From a virus, in IMG/VR virus record IMGVR_UViG_3300032289_000434, positions 1 through 36,986 of that record: DNA of 36,986 bases. The stretch is one strand, 5' to 3'. The notes beneath the pieces were generated by a model. The model saw only the letters and a list, made by a program, of their open reading frames with translations. It had not been told where the DNA came from and did not search any database. This document shows, piece after piece, positions 13,941 to 22,800 of the stretch. The position numbers and the translations under genes are program-made. Every line of letters starts with the position of its first letter. Position 1 is the first letter of the stretch.

Positions 13941-14020
13941 TGCGTGCGTGGCAGCAAGGAATGTAATGCGTGTGCGTGCTAGCGTGTGCGTGAGACAGCG
14001 ATGAATGTAGTGCGTGTGCG
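13941..14020. repeat. Degenerate tandem repeat, 44-bp period
   Basis: Two copies (13941-13976 and 13985-14020) agree at 28 of 36 positions by eye. The core ATGTARTGCGTGTG occurs at 13961-13974 and 14005-14018, and an exact copy of the first (ATGTAATGCGTGTG) is at 9532-9545, just outside the other end of the minus operon, in the same orientation. May be a regulator or replication site. Confidence 0.55.
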
Positions 14021-14040
14021 CTTGGGGATGTCTGAGAAAA

Positions 14041-14132
14041 TCGGACAATTCGGACATAGGCTCGGCATCCCGTAGAGAAAAGATCCCCAACACAAACCGC
14101 AGCACAGGGGAACAAATCGGACATATCGGACA
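14041..14132. repeat. Paired TCGGACA iterons
   Basis: Four exact TCGGACA copies in two pairs: 14041-14047 and 14050-14056, then 14117-14123 and 14126-14132. Within each pair the step is 9 bases; the pairs are 76 bases apart. A one-mismatch inverted copy (TGTCTGA) is at 14028-14034. The first pair sits inside an 8-base inverted repeat TTGGGGAT (14022-14029) / ATCCCCAA (14083-14090). Located in the divergent intergenic region: origin iterons or operators. Confidence 0.65.
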
Positions 14133-14178
14133 AGAAACGCCTCAATTTGAGCGTGGATTAGGTCAATGCTTGGAAATC

Positions 14179-14187
14179 TGCTAAGGT
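14179..14187 (+). promoter_or_regulatory. Extended -10 promoter candidate for the 154-aa gene
   Basis: TGC followed by TAAGGT (14182-14187), with no good -35 (TTAGGT at 14158-14163 is the nearest). It resembles the minus promoter (ATCTGCTATGAT) and the early one (ATCTGTTAGGAT). The TCGGACA pairs lie just upstream. Would give a leader of about 50 bases before the ATG at 14244. Confidence 0.4.
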
Positions 14188-14243
14188 TGTCTCAATGCCA
14201 AAGAGGCAGAGAAATAAATCGGATCTCGAAAGGATCTAAAAAA

Positions 14244-14708
14244 ATGAACAAAGCAGAAATCAAAGAGTTAGTGGATTTATTCCAACTAACAAACGACACC
14301 GCAAAATCATGCGTAAATCGTTTCGAGGCTTCACTTGGAAAAACAGGCTCAGCCTCATCCCGTTTAAGCATGGTTGGATCTTCAATTCTTAAACTTGCTG
14401 AACAATCCCCCGAAGATGACCAACCAACTTTGGAAGCAATCGGAAACCTTGCAAAGTTTTTCTCAAGCGTTGCCGTTGATAACAAGAAGGCTCAAACAGA
14501 AGCCAAGCCTAAAAAATCCCGTAAAACAGGTTGGGAAAATCTAAAGGATGCGGATGCAATTCCAACTCCAAAGATCCGCAAAGAAACAAAACCAACGAAG
14601 CGTGATCTTCATGAAATGGTGGATCAGGCTCAAGAGTTAATGCAGGATGCCGAGTTTCTTCGAGTGTTAGCCCGAGAGATCGAGTCTGCTCAGGCGTACC
14701 GCAGATAG
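14244..14708 (+). CDS. Hypothetical helical protein before the terminase (154 aa)
   Basis: Start at 14244 with RBS CGAAAGGATCTA, the same leader word as before the capsid gene; the longer frame upstream has no RBS. N-terminal helices (KAEIKELVDLFQLTNDTAKSC), a Lys/Pro-rich centre (PKKSRKTGWENL) and a C-terminal acidic helix. It is the only gene between the divergent promoters and a terminator, so it is its own transcription unit. Candidate regulator or small terminase-like DNA-binding protein, but no HTH is evident. Confidence 0.68.
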   Translation: MNKAEIKELVDLFQLTNDTAKSCVNRFEASLGKTGSASSRLSMVGSSILKLAEQSPEDDQPTLEAIGNLAKFFSSVAVDNKKAQTEAKPKKSRKTGWENLKDADAIPTPKIRKETKPTKRDLHEMVDQAQELMQDAEFLRVLAREIESAQAYRR

Positions 14709-14726
14709 TCGCCCGACACAAACAAG

Positions 14727-14760
14727 CCCGCTTATCCCGCAAGGGGTAGGCGGGTTTTTT
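14727..14760 (+). terminator. Strong rho-independent terminator
   Basis: 12-bp stem (14727-14738 with 14743-14754, two G-T pairs), GCAA tetraloop (14739-14742), six T (14755-14760). Ends the 154-aa gene transcript and separates it from the packaging genes. Confidence 0.92.
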
Positions 14761-15183
14761 AATGCTCAAAAACTCGCCCTCGCTTCGCTCGGGGTTTAAT
14801 GTCTGCTACGCAGACCTATTAAAAGATGCGGCCCCTGCGCCCCCGCACCCCGCCCAGAAAGGCGTGCAAAGCACGCTCTTTCCTCGCTCGGCTCGTTTAC
14901 GCATCGGAAAAAGACCCCGATGCTTTAAACTCGCCTCGCGGGAGGGATACACTATCAGTACAAATTTTTTTGGTATCATATGCTCTGACCTGCGGTTTTG
15001 CTGGCTTTTAAAGATGAGGTGTTCGGTTCAACATAGTTGAACGGGTTAGTATATATGTACCCGTAAAACGAGCGTGAAGTAAATAGCGAGTTTTCTCGGA
15101 GCGCTTATTGCGCTCCTCGATACAGGGGGTAGTGAGGCGCTCTGGAGAGCGCCGAACGAAGGGGGATATATGGAGGTTTTATT
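14761..15183. other. Hairpin-rich non-coding region before the terminase
   Basis: No credible gene in about 420 bases. Perfect stem-loops at 14801-14815 (GTCTGC/GCAGAC), 14862-14876 (GCGTGC/GCACGC), 14901-14923 (GCATCGG/CCGATGC), 15026-15042 (GTTCAAC/GTTGAAC), 15098-15116 (GGAGCGC/GCGCTCC) and 15136-15153 (GGCGCTCT/AGAGCGCC). A weak promoter candidate is TTCAAC (15027-15032) with TATATA (15050-15055), 17-base spacing. More GC-rich than the flanking genes. Candidate packaging, origin or structured leader region. Confidence 0.6.
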
Positions 15184-17055
15184 ATGAGTGCCAAGGTTGG
15201 TGGAGAGCACCATAACGTAGTCGCCCTTAAAGAGGCTAAGGCCAAGGTCATTGAATTTGCAAGGCAAGGTCTGTCTATCCAAGATGCCATTGTCAGGGCT
15301 GGTCGCAAGCCAGATGTCCTGAAGGACTGGAAGAAAGACTTTAAGTTCATGGCTGAACTTGAGAAGGCAAAGGAAGAGGGTCAGAAGACTCTTGAGATTG
15401 TCACAGGTGATGCTAAGTTTAAGATTGGCTTTGAGGAGTTCTCAAGGGAGTTCCTAGATAGCCCGATCTTCCCACACCATCAGAACTGGATTGATATCCT
15501 AGAGGGCCGTGAGCCTTCATGGCAGCATCCATCTATGGTATATGAACCTGCCTCAGCCAAGCGCCTCCTAATCAACGTGCCACCTGAGCACGCCAAGTCC
15601 ACAGTCATCACAGTCAACTACTGTGTATATCGGATCGCTATGAATCCGAATGTTAAGATTACCATTGTCTCCAAAACCCAGGAGCGTGCCAAGGAGTATC
15701 TATACTCCATCAAGCAACGCCTATCCCATGAACGCTGGTCTAAACTCCAGGCGATCTATGGAAGTGCTGGGGGATGGAAAGAAGATTCAGATTCCTGGAA
15801 AGCAGACCGCATCTATGTGGCTCGTGACTCTACGGAAAAAGACCCTACTGTACAGGCCCTCGGTATCGGAGGCCAGATTACAGGTGCTCGTTCAGATTTG
15901 ATTATCCTTGACGACGTTGTGACTACTACCAACGCTCATGAATGGGAGAAGCAACTACTCTGGCTACAGCGAGAAGTTATCACTCGTCTTGGCGATGCAG
16001 GTAAGTTGCTCATAGTGGGGACTAGAATTGCATCTAATGATCTCTATCGAGAGATCCGTAACCCTGACCATTGGACAGGCGGCAAGACACCTTTCACATA
16101 TATGAACTGTCCAGCAGTTCTAGAGTTTGATGAAGACCCTGAGAAATGGGTTACTCTTTGGCCAAAGTCCCACATACCGTGGGAAGGATCAGAAGACGAG
16201 GTACAACCTGATGAAAATGGGCTCTACCCGAAATGGGATGGACCTGCGCTATTCCGTCGTAGAAGTGAAGTCTCAGCCTCTGCCTGGGCATTGGTTTATC
16301 AGCAGCAAGATGTACAAGAAGATTCTATCTTTGCCCCTGGTTGTGTACAAGGCTCCGTCAACAGGATGCGAAAGAGGGGTCCGTTAAAACCAGGAGTTCC
16401 TGGTCACCCTAAAGAAGCAGGATCATTCTACACCATCATGGGCCTAGACCCAGCGATGAGTGGTAGAACTGCAGCAGTTGTAATGACTGTAGATCGCATG
16501 ACTAATAAGCGATATATTTTAGATGTTGAAAATATGAAAGATCCTACTCCACAAAAGATTCAGGATCTAATTGAGGACTGGTCTACTAAGTACCAACCTC
16601 AAGAACTAAGAATTGAGACCAATGCTCATCAGAAGGCCTACGCCCTAGACGCAGATCTAAACTCATACCTAGCCTCTCGTGGCATTCGGTTCTCAAGCCA
16701 ATTCACAGGAAAGAACAAGTGGGACACATCTTTTGGTGTAGCAGCCATGTCTGGTCTATTCGGAACTATGCGCAACAACCTACATCAAGATAACAACTTG
16801 ATTGAACTGCCATCTCAGGATGGATCAGAAGGTATCAAGGCTTTAATCCAACAGTTAATCACTTGGAAGCCTGATACTAGAGGACCTACAGACTGTGTTA
16901 TGGCTTTATGGTTCTGCGAATTAAGAGCACGAGAAATACTTAATAACGGAAGATATAATCAAACCCACATTAATAATAGATGGGCAACTCGCAAGCAACT
17001 CGATAACCGCTTTACTGTAAATGTAAACGATTACGAGATGTCTATGTACGAATAG
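15184..17055 (+). CDS. terL: Terminase large subunit with N-terminal HTH-like segment (623 aa)
   Basis: Packaging motor ATPase and nuclease. RBS GGAGG 7 bases upstream. Walker A-like NVPPEHAKST at 131-140, Walker B DLIILDD at 238-244, coupling segment LLIVGTR (275-281), and a nuclease domain beginning MGLDPAMSGR with Asp422, then LRIETNAHQ. Residues 12-60 (EAKAKVIEFARQGLSIQDAIVRAG and following) look like a small-terminase-type helix-turn-helix fused ahead of the motor. No separate small subunit is obvious in the window. Next gene (portal) follows after 7 bases. Confidence 0.93.
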   Translation: MSAKVGGEHHNVVALKEAKAKVIEFARQGLSIQDAIVRAGRKPDVLKDWKKDFKFMAELEKAKEEGQKTLEIVTGDAKFKIGFEEFSREFLDSPIFPHHQNWIDILEGREPSWQHPSMVYEPASAKRLLINVPPEHAKSTVITVNYCVYRIAMNPNVKITIVSKTQERAKEYLYSIKQRLSHERWSKLQAIYGSAGGWKEDSDSWKADRIYVARDSTEKDPTVQALGIGGQITGARSDLIILDDVVTTTNAHEWEKQLLWLQREVITRLGDAGKLLIVGTRIASNDLYREIRNPDHWTGGKTPFTYMNCPAVLEFDEDPEKWVTLWPKSHIPWEGSEDEVQPDENGLYPKWDGPALFRRRSEVSASAWALVYQQQDVQEDSIFAPGCVQGSVNRMRKRGPLKPGVPGHPKEAGSFYTIMGLDPAMSGRTAAVVMTVDRMTNKRYILDVENMKDPTPQKIQDLIEDWSTKYQPQELRIETNAHQKAYALDADLNSYLASRGIRFSSQFTGKNKWDTSFGVAAMSGLFGTMRNNLHQDNNLIELPSQDGSEGIKALIQQLITWKPDTRGPTDCVMALWFCELRAREILNNGRYNQTHINNRWATRKQLDNRFTVNVNDYEMSMYE

Positions 17056-17062
17056 GAAACTA

Positions 17063-18826
17063 ATGGCAATCGATATTGAATTAATCGCTCAGCGTGTAGA
17101 GAACTTAAAAATGCGCAACTCTGAGCGTGATTCTCGTATGAGCGATATTCTCGCTGTACGTAAAGGCAGAATGACTGAGGTCTTCCCAGACCTATTCCCA
17201 GAGGGAATGAACTCTGCTATGGTTGCTAACTTCGTAGATGTTGCTGCTCGTGACTTGGCTGAAGTTCTAGCCCCACTACCATCATTTAACTGCTCAACAA
17301 GCAATACTACTTCAGACCGTGCTAGATCATTTGCTGATAAGCGTGGCATGATTGTTAACAACTATGTTTATCAATCACGTCTACAATCACAAATGTACTG
17401 GGGTGCTGACTGGTACTTTACATATGGCTTCTTACCTATCCATGTTGAATTAGATTTTGAGACAAATCTTCCACGTATCCGTGTAGAAGATCCTATTGGT
17501 GCATATCCAGAGTTTGATAGGTTTGGTCGTTGCGTAGCATACGCTAAACGATACATGAAGACTATTGGTGAACTTGCTGTTCAATACCCTGAATACGCTG
17601 GAGCAATCCTAGGTAAATTAGGATATAACCAAAATACTAATGCACTTGTAGAACTTATTCGTTATACAGATAAAAACAATATTGTTCTTTACATACCTAG
17701 CCGTGGTAACCTAGTACTTAACGCTGCTGTCAACCCAGTTGGCAAGATGCTTGTATTCGTTGCTCGTAAACCTGGTATTGATGAAGATCCTCGTGGTCAA
17801 TTTGATGATGTTTTGTATGTACAATTAGCAAGAGCACGTTTTGCTAATCTCGGTATGGAAGCAGCAGAGAAGGCTATTCAAGCCCCTATGGTTGTTCCTA
17901 ACGATGTAGTAGATTTGCCTATGGGTCCTGATGCGATTATTCGTACAGCCCAACCTCAAGCAGTTGGCCGTGTCAAACTTGACATACCAAATGCTGCGTT
18001 TCAGGAGCAAGCAGCACTTCAAAGCGAAATGCGTATCGGTGCTCGATATCCTGAGGGTAGAACTGGAAACATTGACGCAAGTATTATTACTGGTCAAGGT
18101 GTACAGGCTCTACTAGGTGCCTTTGATTCACAAATCAAGGCTGGACAAACCATCCTGGCAGAAACTTTTGAAGAAGTCATTAAGGCTTGCTTTGAAGTTG
18201 ACCAGATGGTGTTTGATACAGAGAAATCGGTTAGAGGCGTCGCTCAGGGTACTCCGTACGAGTTAAAGTACATACCTAGCAAAGACATCAAGGGCGATAC
18301 TTCAGTTGAAGTACGCTATGGATTGATGGCAGGACTTGACCCATCACGAGCCCTAATCTTCTCGTTACAAGCACTTGGTGCTGAGTTGGTATCTAAAGAC
18401 TTCATCCGTCGAGAACTTCCATGGTCCGTAAACGTTACTTTGGAAGAACAACGAATTGAAATTGAAAAGATGCGTGCTAATCTAAGCGCTGCTATTACAG
18501 CAAGCGCACAAGCAATACCTGCTATGGCTGCACAAGGACAAGATCCTTCGCCAATGATTAAGAATATTGCTGACATAATTTCACGCACACGTAATGGGGA
18601 AAGCATAGAGAATGCTGCGCTAGCCGTATTTACGCCACCTGCACCTAGTCCGCAGGAACAGGCCATGGCTCAAGCGCAGGCAGGAACGGTTCCACCAGGT
18701 TCACAAGCCCCAGTAGAGCAGGCTCCCCTGTCCCCAGCCACTCCTGGATCCGCTTCTGGTGGAACCCCACAACAAGGCGCACCAGATTTAATGAGTATAT
18801 TGGCAGGGTTACAAGGACAACAATAA
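17063..18826 (+). CDS. Portal protein (587 aa)
   Basis: Follows the terminase. N-terminal helical part (RVENLKMRNSERDSRMSDILA) then mixed alpha/beta body with VDVAARDLAEVLAPLP, RIRVEDPIGAYPEFDR and a C-terminal helical crown ending in a Pro/Gln/Ala-rich tail (from about residue 520). Length, gene position and the RVEDPxxxYPE-type wing region match actinophage portals; it would form the dodecameric DNA channel. The low-complexity C-tail is likely flexible inside the capsid. Confidence 0.85.
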   Translation: MAIDIELIAQRVENLKMRNSERDSRMSDILAVRKGRMTEVFPDLFPEGMNSAMVANFVDVAARDLAEVLAPLPSFNCSTSNTTSDRARSFADKRGMIVNNYVYQSRLQSQMYWGADWYFTYGFLPIHVELDFETNLPRIRVEDPIGAYPEFDRFGRCVAYAKRYMKTIGELAVQYPEYAGAILGKLGYNQNTNALVELIRYTDKNNIVLYIPSRGNLVLNAAVNPVGKMLVFVARKPGIDEDPRGQFDDVLYVQLARARFANLGMEAAEKAIQAPMVVPNDVVDLPMGPDAIIRTAQPQAVGRVKLDIPNAAFQEQAALQSEMRIGARYPEGRTGNIDASIITGQGVQALLGAFDSQIKAGQTILAETFEEVIKACFEVDQMVFDTEKSVRGVAQGTPYELKYIPSKDIKGDTSVEVRYGLMAGLDPSRALIFSLQALGAELVSKDFIRRELPWSVNVTLEEQRIEIEKMRANLSAAITASAQAIPAMAAQGQDPSPMIKNIADIISRTRNGESIENAALAVFTPPAPSPQEQAMAQAQAGTVPPGSQAPVEQAPLSPATPGSASGGTPQQGAPDLMSILAGLQGQQ

Positions 18827-18840
18827 TTAAGTAGGGGACA

Positions 18841-19410
18841 ATGACAACACTAGCAGCAATTCAAGGTGATGGCTGGGCCGTAGTTGGTTGTGATTCACGA
18901 TCAACTGATGACCATGGCAAGCCTATGACCATGATTACTCCTAAGATAATCCAAAATGGTAGTTATCTTATTGCAGGAGCAGGTGCTTCTCGTGGATCTA
19001 ACCTACTTCAATTTGGTTGGACACCTCCTAAGTTTAAATTAAGTGATAACTTAGATAAGTTTATGACAACAAAGTTCATACCATCAATGAGAAAACTGTT
19101 TTTAGATGCTGGTTATGACATGAAAGAGGATGGACAGGCCGCTTCACATGATTCAGAATTTATTATCGTTGCCAATGGCGTCATATATCCAGTTTTTTCT
19201 GATTATTCTTGGGACAGGACTGCTACTAAAGTCTACTATTCAGGTAGTGGAGGACACACAGCGCTAGGCGCTATGGAAGTTCTTGGTGCAGATAAGGCTA
19301 AAACTGCTGAACAAGCAGCAACTATCATAGATAAAGCCATCAATACAGCAATTAAGTGGGATGTTTATTCAAACGGCCCAGTCATTATTAAAAAACAGTT
19401 CGCTAGATAA
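18841..19410 (+). CDS. Proteasome beta-like Ntn-hydrolase (189 aa), candidate prohead protease
   Basis: Clear 20S/HslV-type signature: MTTLAAI with Thr2 as N-terminal nucleophile after Met removal, VGCDSRST with Asp18 (Asp17 in the mature protein), TPK with Lys35 (Lys34 against the canonical Lys33), GAGAS (46-50), SGSGGHTALGAME (134-146) and DVYSNG (174-179), the equivalent of the D166-x-Y-S169-G element. These are the catalytic and structural residues of an active threonine protease. Located between portal and the virion genes where a capsid maturation protease is usual, and no other prohead protease is visible. RBS TAGGGGA. Confidence 0.85.
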   Translation: MTTLAAIQGDGWAVVGCDSRSTDDHGKPMTMITPKIIQNGSYLIAGAGASRGSNLLQFGWTPPKFKLSDNLDKFMTTKFIPSMRKLFLDAGYDMKEDGQAASHDSEFIIVANGVIYPVFSDYSWDRTATKVYYSGSGGHTALGAMEVLGADKAKTAEQAATIIDKAINTAIKWDVYSNGPVIIKKQFAR

Positions 19411-19421
19411 GGAATTAAACA

Positions 19422-19841
19422 ATGTCAATGATCTCACCAGTATCTGGTCCAGGTAAATTTGCAAAGCGTGAGGACTTATCTCGTGTAAAAAAGATTCAAC
19501 GTGAAGCAAAGATTCAAAATGCTACAGGTGGAACCTATGGACAGGCTGCACAACTACAAGACATTGCATCAGGCGCATCTACTGTACAACCAAGTACAAT
19601 TGTTAACCCTGCTCCAGCAGTAACTCCTGCACCTAGACCTAGAATTACTGATATGCAAGGTGGACCAGAGCCAATTACTCAAGGTGCTCCTGGAAATACA
19701 CCTGGCGCAGGCCCAGAAGTATTATCTCAACCTGTAGACTCACCAGATAACGCTGCTATTTTAGCAAGAGCGATGTTTGCAGTTAATCCAACTCCAGCGA
19801 ATCGTAGATTACTAGAAGCATTTCTTCAAGAAGGTCGTTAA
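19422..19841 (+). CDS. Pro/Gln-rich disordered protein (139 aa)
   Basis: RBS AAGGAATTAAAC. The middle (residues 45-105) is Pro/Ala/Gly/Thr-rich and probably disordered (PAPAVTPAPRPRI); both ends are helical, with an end motif RRLLEAFLQEGR whose AFLQEGR recurs in the 381-aa protein (26462-26482). Overlaps the start of the giant gene by one base (TAATG). Likely a virion or assembly protein, by position. Confidence 0.65.
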   Translation: MSMISPVSGPGKFAKREDLSRVKKIQREAKIQNATGGTYGQAAQLQDIASGASTVQPSTIVNPAPAVTPAPRPRITDMQGGPEPITQGAPGNTPGAGPEVLSQPVDSPDNAAILARAMFAVNPTPANRRLLEAFLQEGR

Positions 19842-22800
19842 TGGCTGATCCATTACAATCCTATTGGAATAAGTACAAGTATACGAGTCTATTTGACCAG
19901 GATGTTGTCCAAGCAAATATGGATACCCTTGTTAATAAAGAGATCTCTGGACTTGATCCTCAAGTAGTAATGAATTATGAATCTTTATTTAAGAAGTTTC
20001 CTAATCAATCAAAAGATTATTTACTTAGTGCTGCCAAAGCAGGTTTAAACGCTAATAGCCAAGGTGTTGAGAAACTAGCATCCGCTGATGGCTTTGCTCA
20101 ACTAATGCAAGATTTAACAAACGTTGATAATCTAAAGAGTCAAGCAGACAAAGACAAAGGTTTCCGTGAAAGTATTTATGGTGTTCTAAAAGGTACTACT
20201 CGTGCTGCATTTGCCACGCTACAAGCACCTTACCAATATATTTCTACTGTAGGCAGAAATCTATATGCTGCATCTACTGGTGAGAAGCCAGCAACTAGCC
20301 TACTTACTGCTTTTAACCCTGCTCAATTACTAGGAGAAACAACTAACCTAGGTCAATTATTAAGAGCAACTGGTGGACTTGTTACAGGTAACGGTCCTGT
20401 AGATACTGGTTCTGGATTCTTTGTATCACCTGAAAGTAAGGTTGGAGCAGGACAGGCTAAAGCCATGTCTGCTTATGGTCGTGTTAATGGTAAATCATTT
20501 ACTATTGGTCGTGGTAGCCTAAATGTTCTAGGTATGGATCCTAATAGTGCTCCATATCGTGTTATGTCTGGTATCATTGATGCTACATTAGCAGTAGGTA
20601 CAGATCCTTCACTATGGGTTGGACCTGGTTCTGTAACTAAGATTATCCAAGGTGGAAAACAATTACAGGCTGCTAAGACTGCTGCTCAATCAGTAGAAGA
20701 AGCAAAGCGTCTTGCAAAGATAGATGATATTAAGAATTTAACAAAAGAAGAGCAGGCTCAACTAAAACAATTTACAGGCGAAGAAAAGAAAGTTCGCCGT
20801 AATGTAGAGAATTCATACCTAAAGGCTGAGAAAGATCTTCAAAAGAAGTCTCAAGCCAAGGCTAATGCTGTACAGACTCGTTTAGAGAAAGCATTAAACT
20901 ACGGTATTAAACGTGGAGATCAGGTAGAAGGAAATGCTGATGTTGTTGCCACCATTGAAACTGGCAAGATTGGCGATTTCGTACTAAAGAGCATAGCCGA
21001 TAATACACCAGAAGGTGTAATTGATAACCTTGCTCAACTATCTGCTGATTATGAGAATGTTGGCAAAGCATTTACTGGTATCTACTTAGATGAAGTGCCT
21101 TCTCCTGGACAATTAAAACTAGGTGCTTTTGGCGAGAGAGAATACGTAGCCACAGTATCTAAAGATAACCCATTAGAATTATTTGATGTTACAAAGGACT
21201 ATACTGATGCTCCTATAACTGAGAGAATCGCTGAGTTTGATCGTCGTGAACAATTCTTTGGCAAGTTATATGCCAAGGCTGATGATGCAGCAACTCCAGA
21301 TTATACTAAACAAGCAATCTATGATTATATCAATAAAAATGATAATGGATATAATCTATTACAGAGTTCTGCAGATAACTTATTATTTAGCGACGGAAGT
21401 CAAACTCTTGCTGATTTGATGTCCTATGCTATTAAGACTAAAGATGAGAATCTAATTAGTGCTGTTTCTGATGCTGTTCAAGAAGTATGGAAGTATGACG
21501 GATTCGTAAATATCCGTGCTATCCATGGTGGAACAGGTGGCGTAGTAGTAACTAACGCATCAAAGATTGGTGCTCGTCAACTAGGCATTAGCGATACTTT
21601 AACATCTCTAAGTGGTACTCCTGCTATGGGTACTCAATTAGGTACTAAGTTAATCGAGTCTGTTAAGAGTGCTCAACAAGAAATTCTAGAGGCTAAGACT
21701 GCCCTAGATTCAGCAGCAGCATCTCGTGCAGGCATTGATGGAAAAATTAAAGAAATTGACATTCTTCGTGATTATGCTGCATTAGACCCAGATCTTGTTG
21801 TTCAGTTAATGAATGATCCTGAAAACATTGGTATTGCCAAACTCATGGATCTTCAAATGGAGATTGCTGATACTGGCTACTTAAAAGAGTTTTATAGAAG
21901 CGAAGTTGGTCTTGTAGACGGCTTTGGTGGTGCCATAAAAGGCGATGTTGATAAGGCTGCCAAGTACTTACTAGGAAAGCGCTTTAATCAAATTGCTGAA
22001 ATTGTAGCAAATGAAAAAGACTTTGCTCGTTTGCATCGTCTATTTGGTCGTAAACTAGATGCTGAAATGACTAAAGAACTTGTAGATGCTACTACTGTTG
22101 ATGAAGTTTTATCTGTATTCTTAAAGCATTTAGCAGCACCTACATCTGATCCTCAGGTTTATCGTTCTCTTGCGCTTAGAGGAGAGGCTGCATTAGCAGC
22201 AAAGAACCCAGTATTCAAGACTGTACCTCCTGTTGCTTATAACGCAATCAAGTATGTAGAGAAGATTGAAAAGAATTTTGGTCGTTACTTTACTAAATCT
22301 GTAATATTACCTTTAGATGATATTGATAGATTAGTTAATGGTATGGAAGACTGGATGTCTTCTGCTAAGATACCTGATGAAATTATTAATGACACTATTA
22401 ACCGCATTGTAAAAGCAACTGATGTGCGTGAACGTTCTGGTATAGTATTCCAAGAGATTGAAAAGGCTCAAGTAGCACTTGCTCAAAGATTAGCACCAGG
22501 AGACGCTGCTCTTGAAGAGGCAGTTAAAGAAGCGTTTCGTATTACTGGACGTGAGAATGCTATAGTTAAAAACTATGTAGCAGAACGTCTTGCTCAAGGC
22601 GAAGTTCCTTCTTTAAACTTGTTAAATGGAGAAATACATAAGTTTGCTCCAGATCAGGCTATTTACGAATATCAATTCCTAGATGATGTTATTCGCCTAC
22701 CTGATACTAAGGATATTTCTAAGTTAGTTAATAAATATACTAATAGCAAAGCAAAGTATGGTACTAAACAAGCCTTAGAAGTATTCTCTACAGAGATCGG

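Noticed and set aside
14041-14132. CRISPR array
   Set aside because: Repeat units are only 7 bases with 2-base gaps and no spacers; iterons or operators fit better.
14762-15040. 92-aa open frame after the terminator
   Set aside because: Starts right after a terminator and runs through several perfect hairpins; composition is Arg/Ser/Pro noise from GC-rich DNA.
22361-22380. Additional TCTGCTAAG promoter-like words in coding DNA (also near 31663)
   Set aside because: Arise from common Ser-Ala-Lys codons; no -35 and inside long genes.
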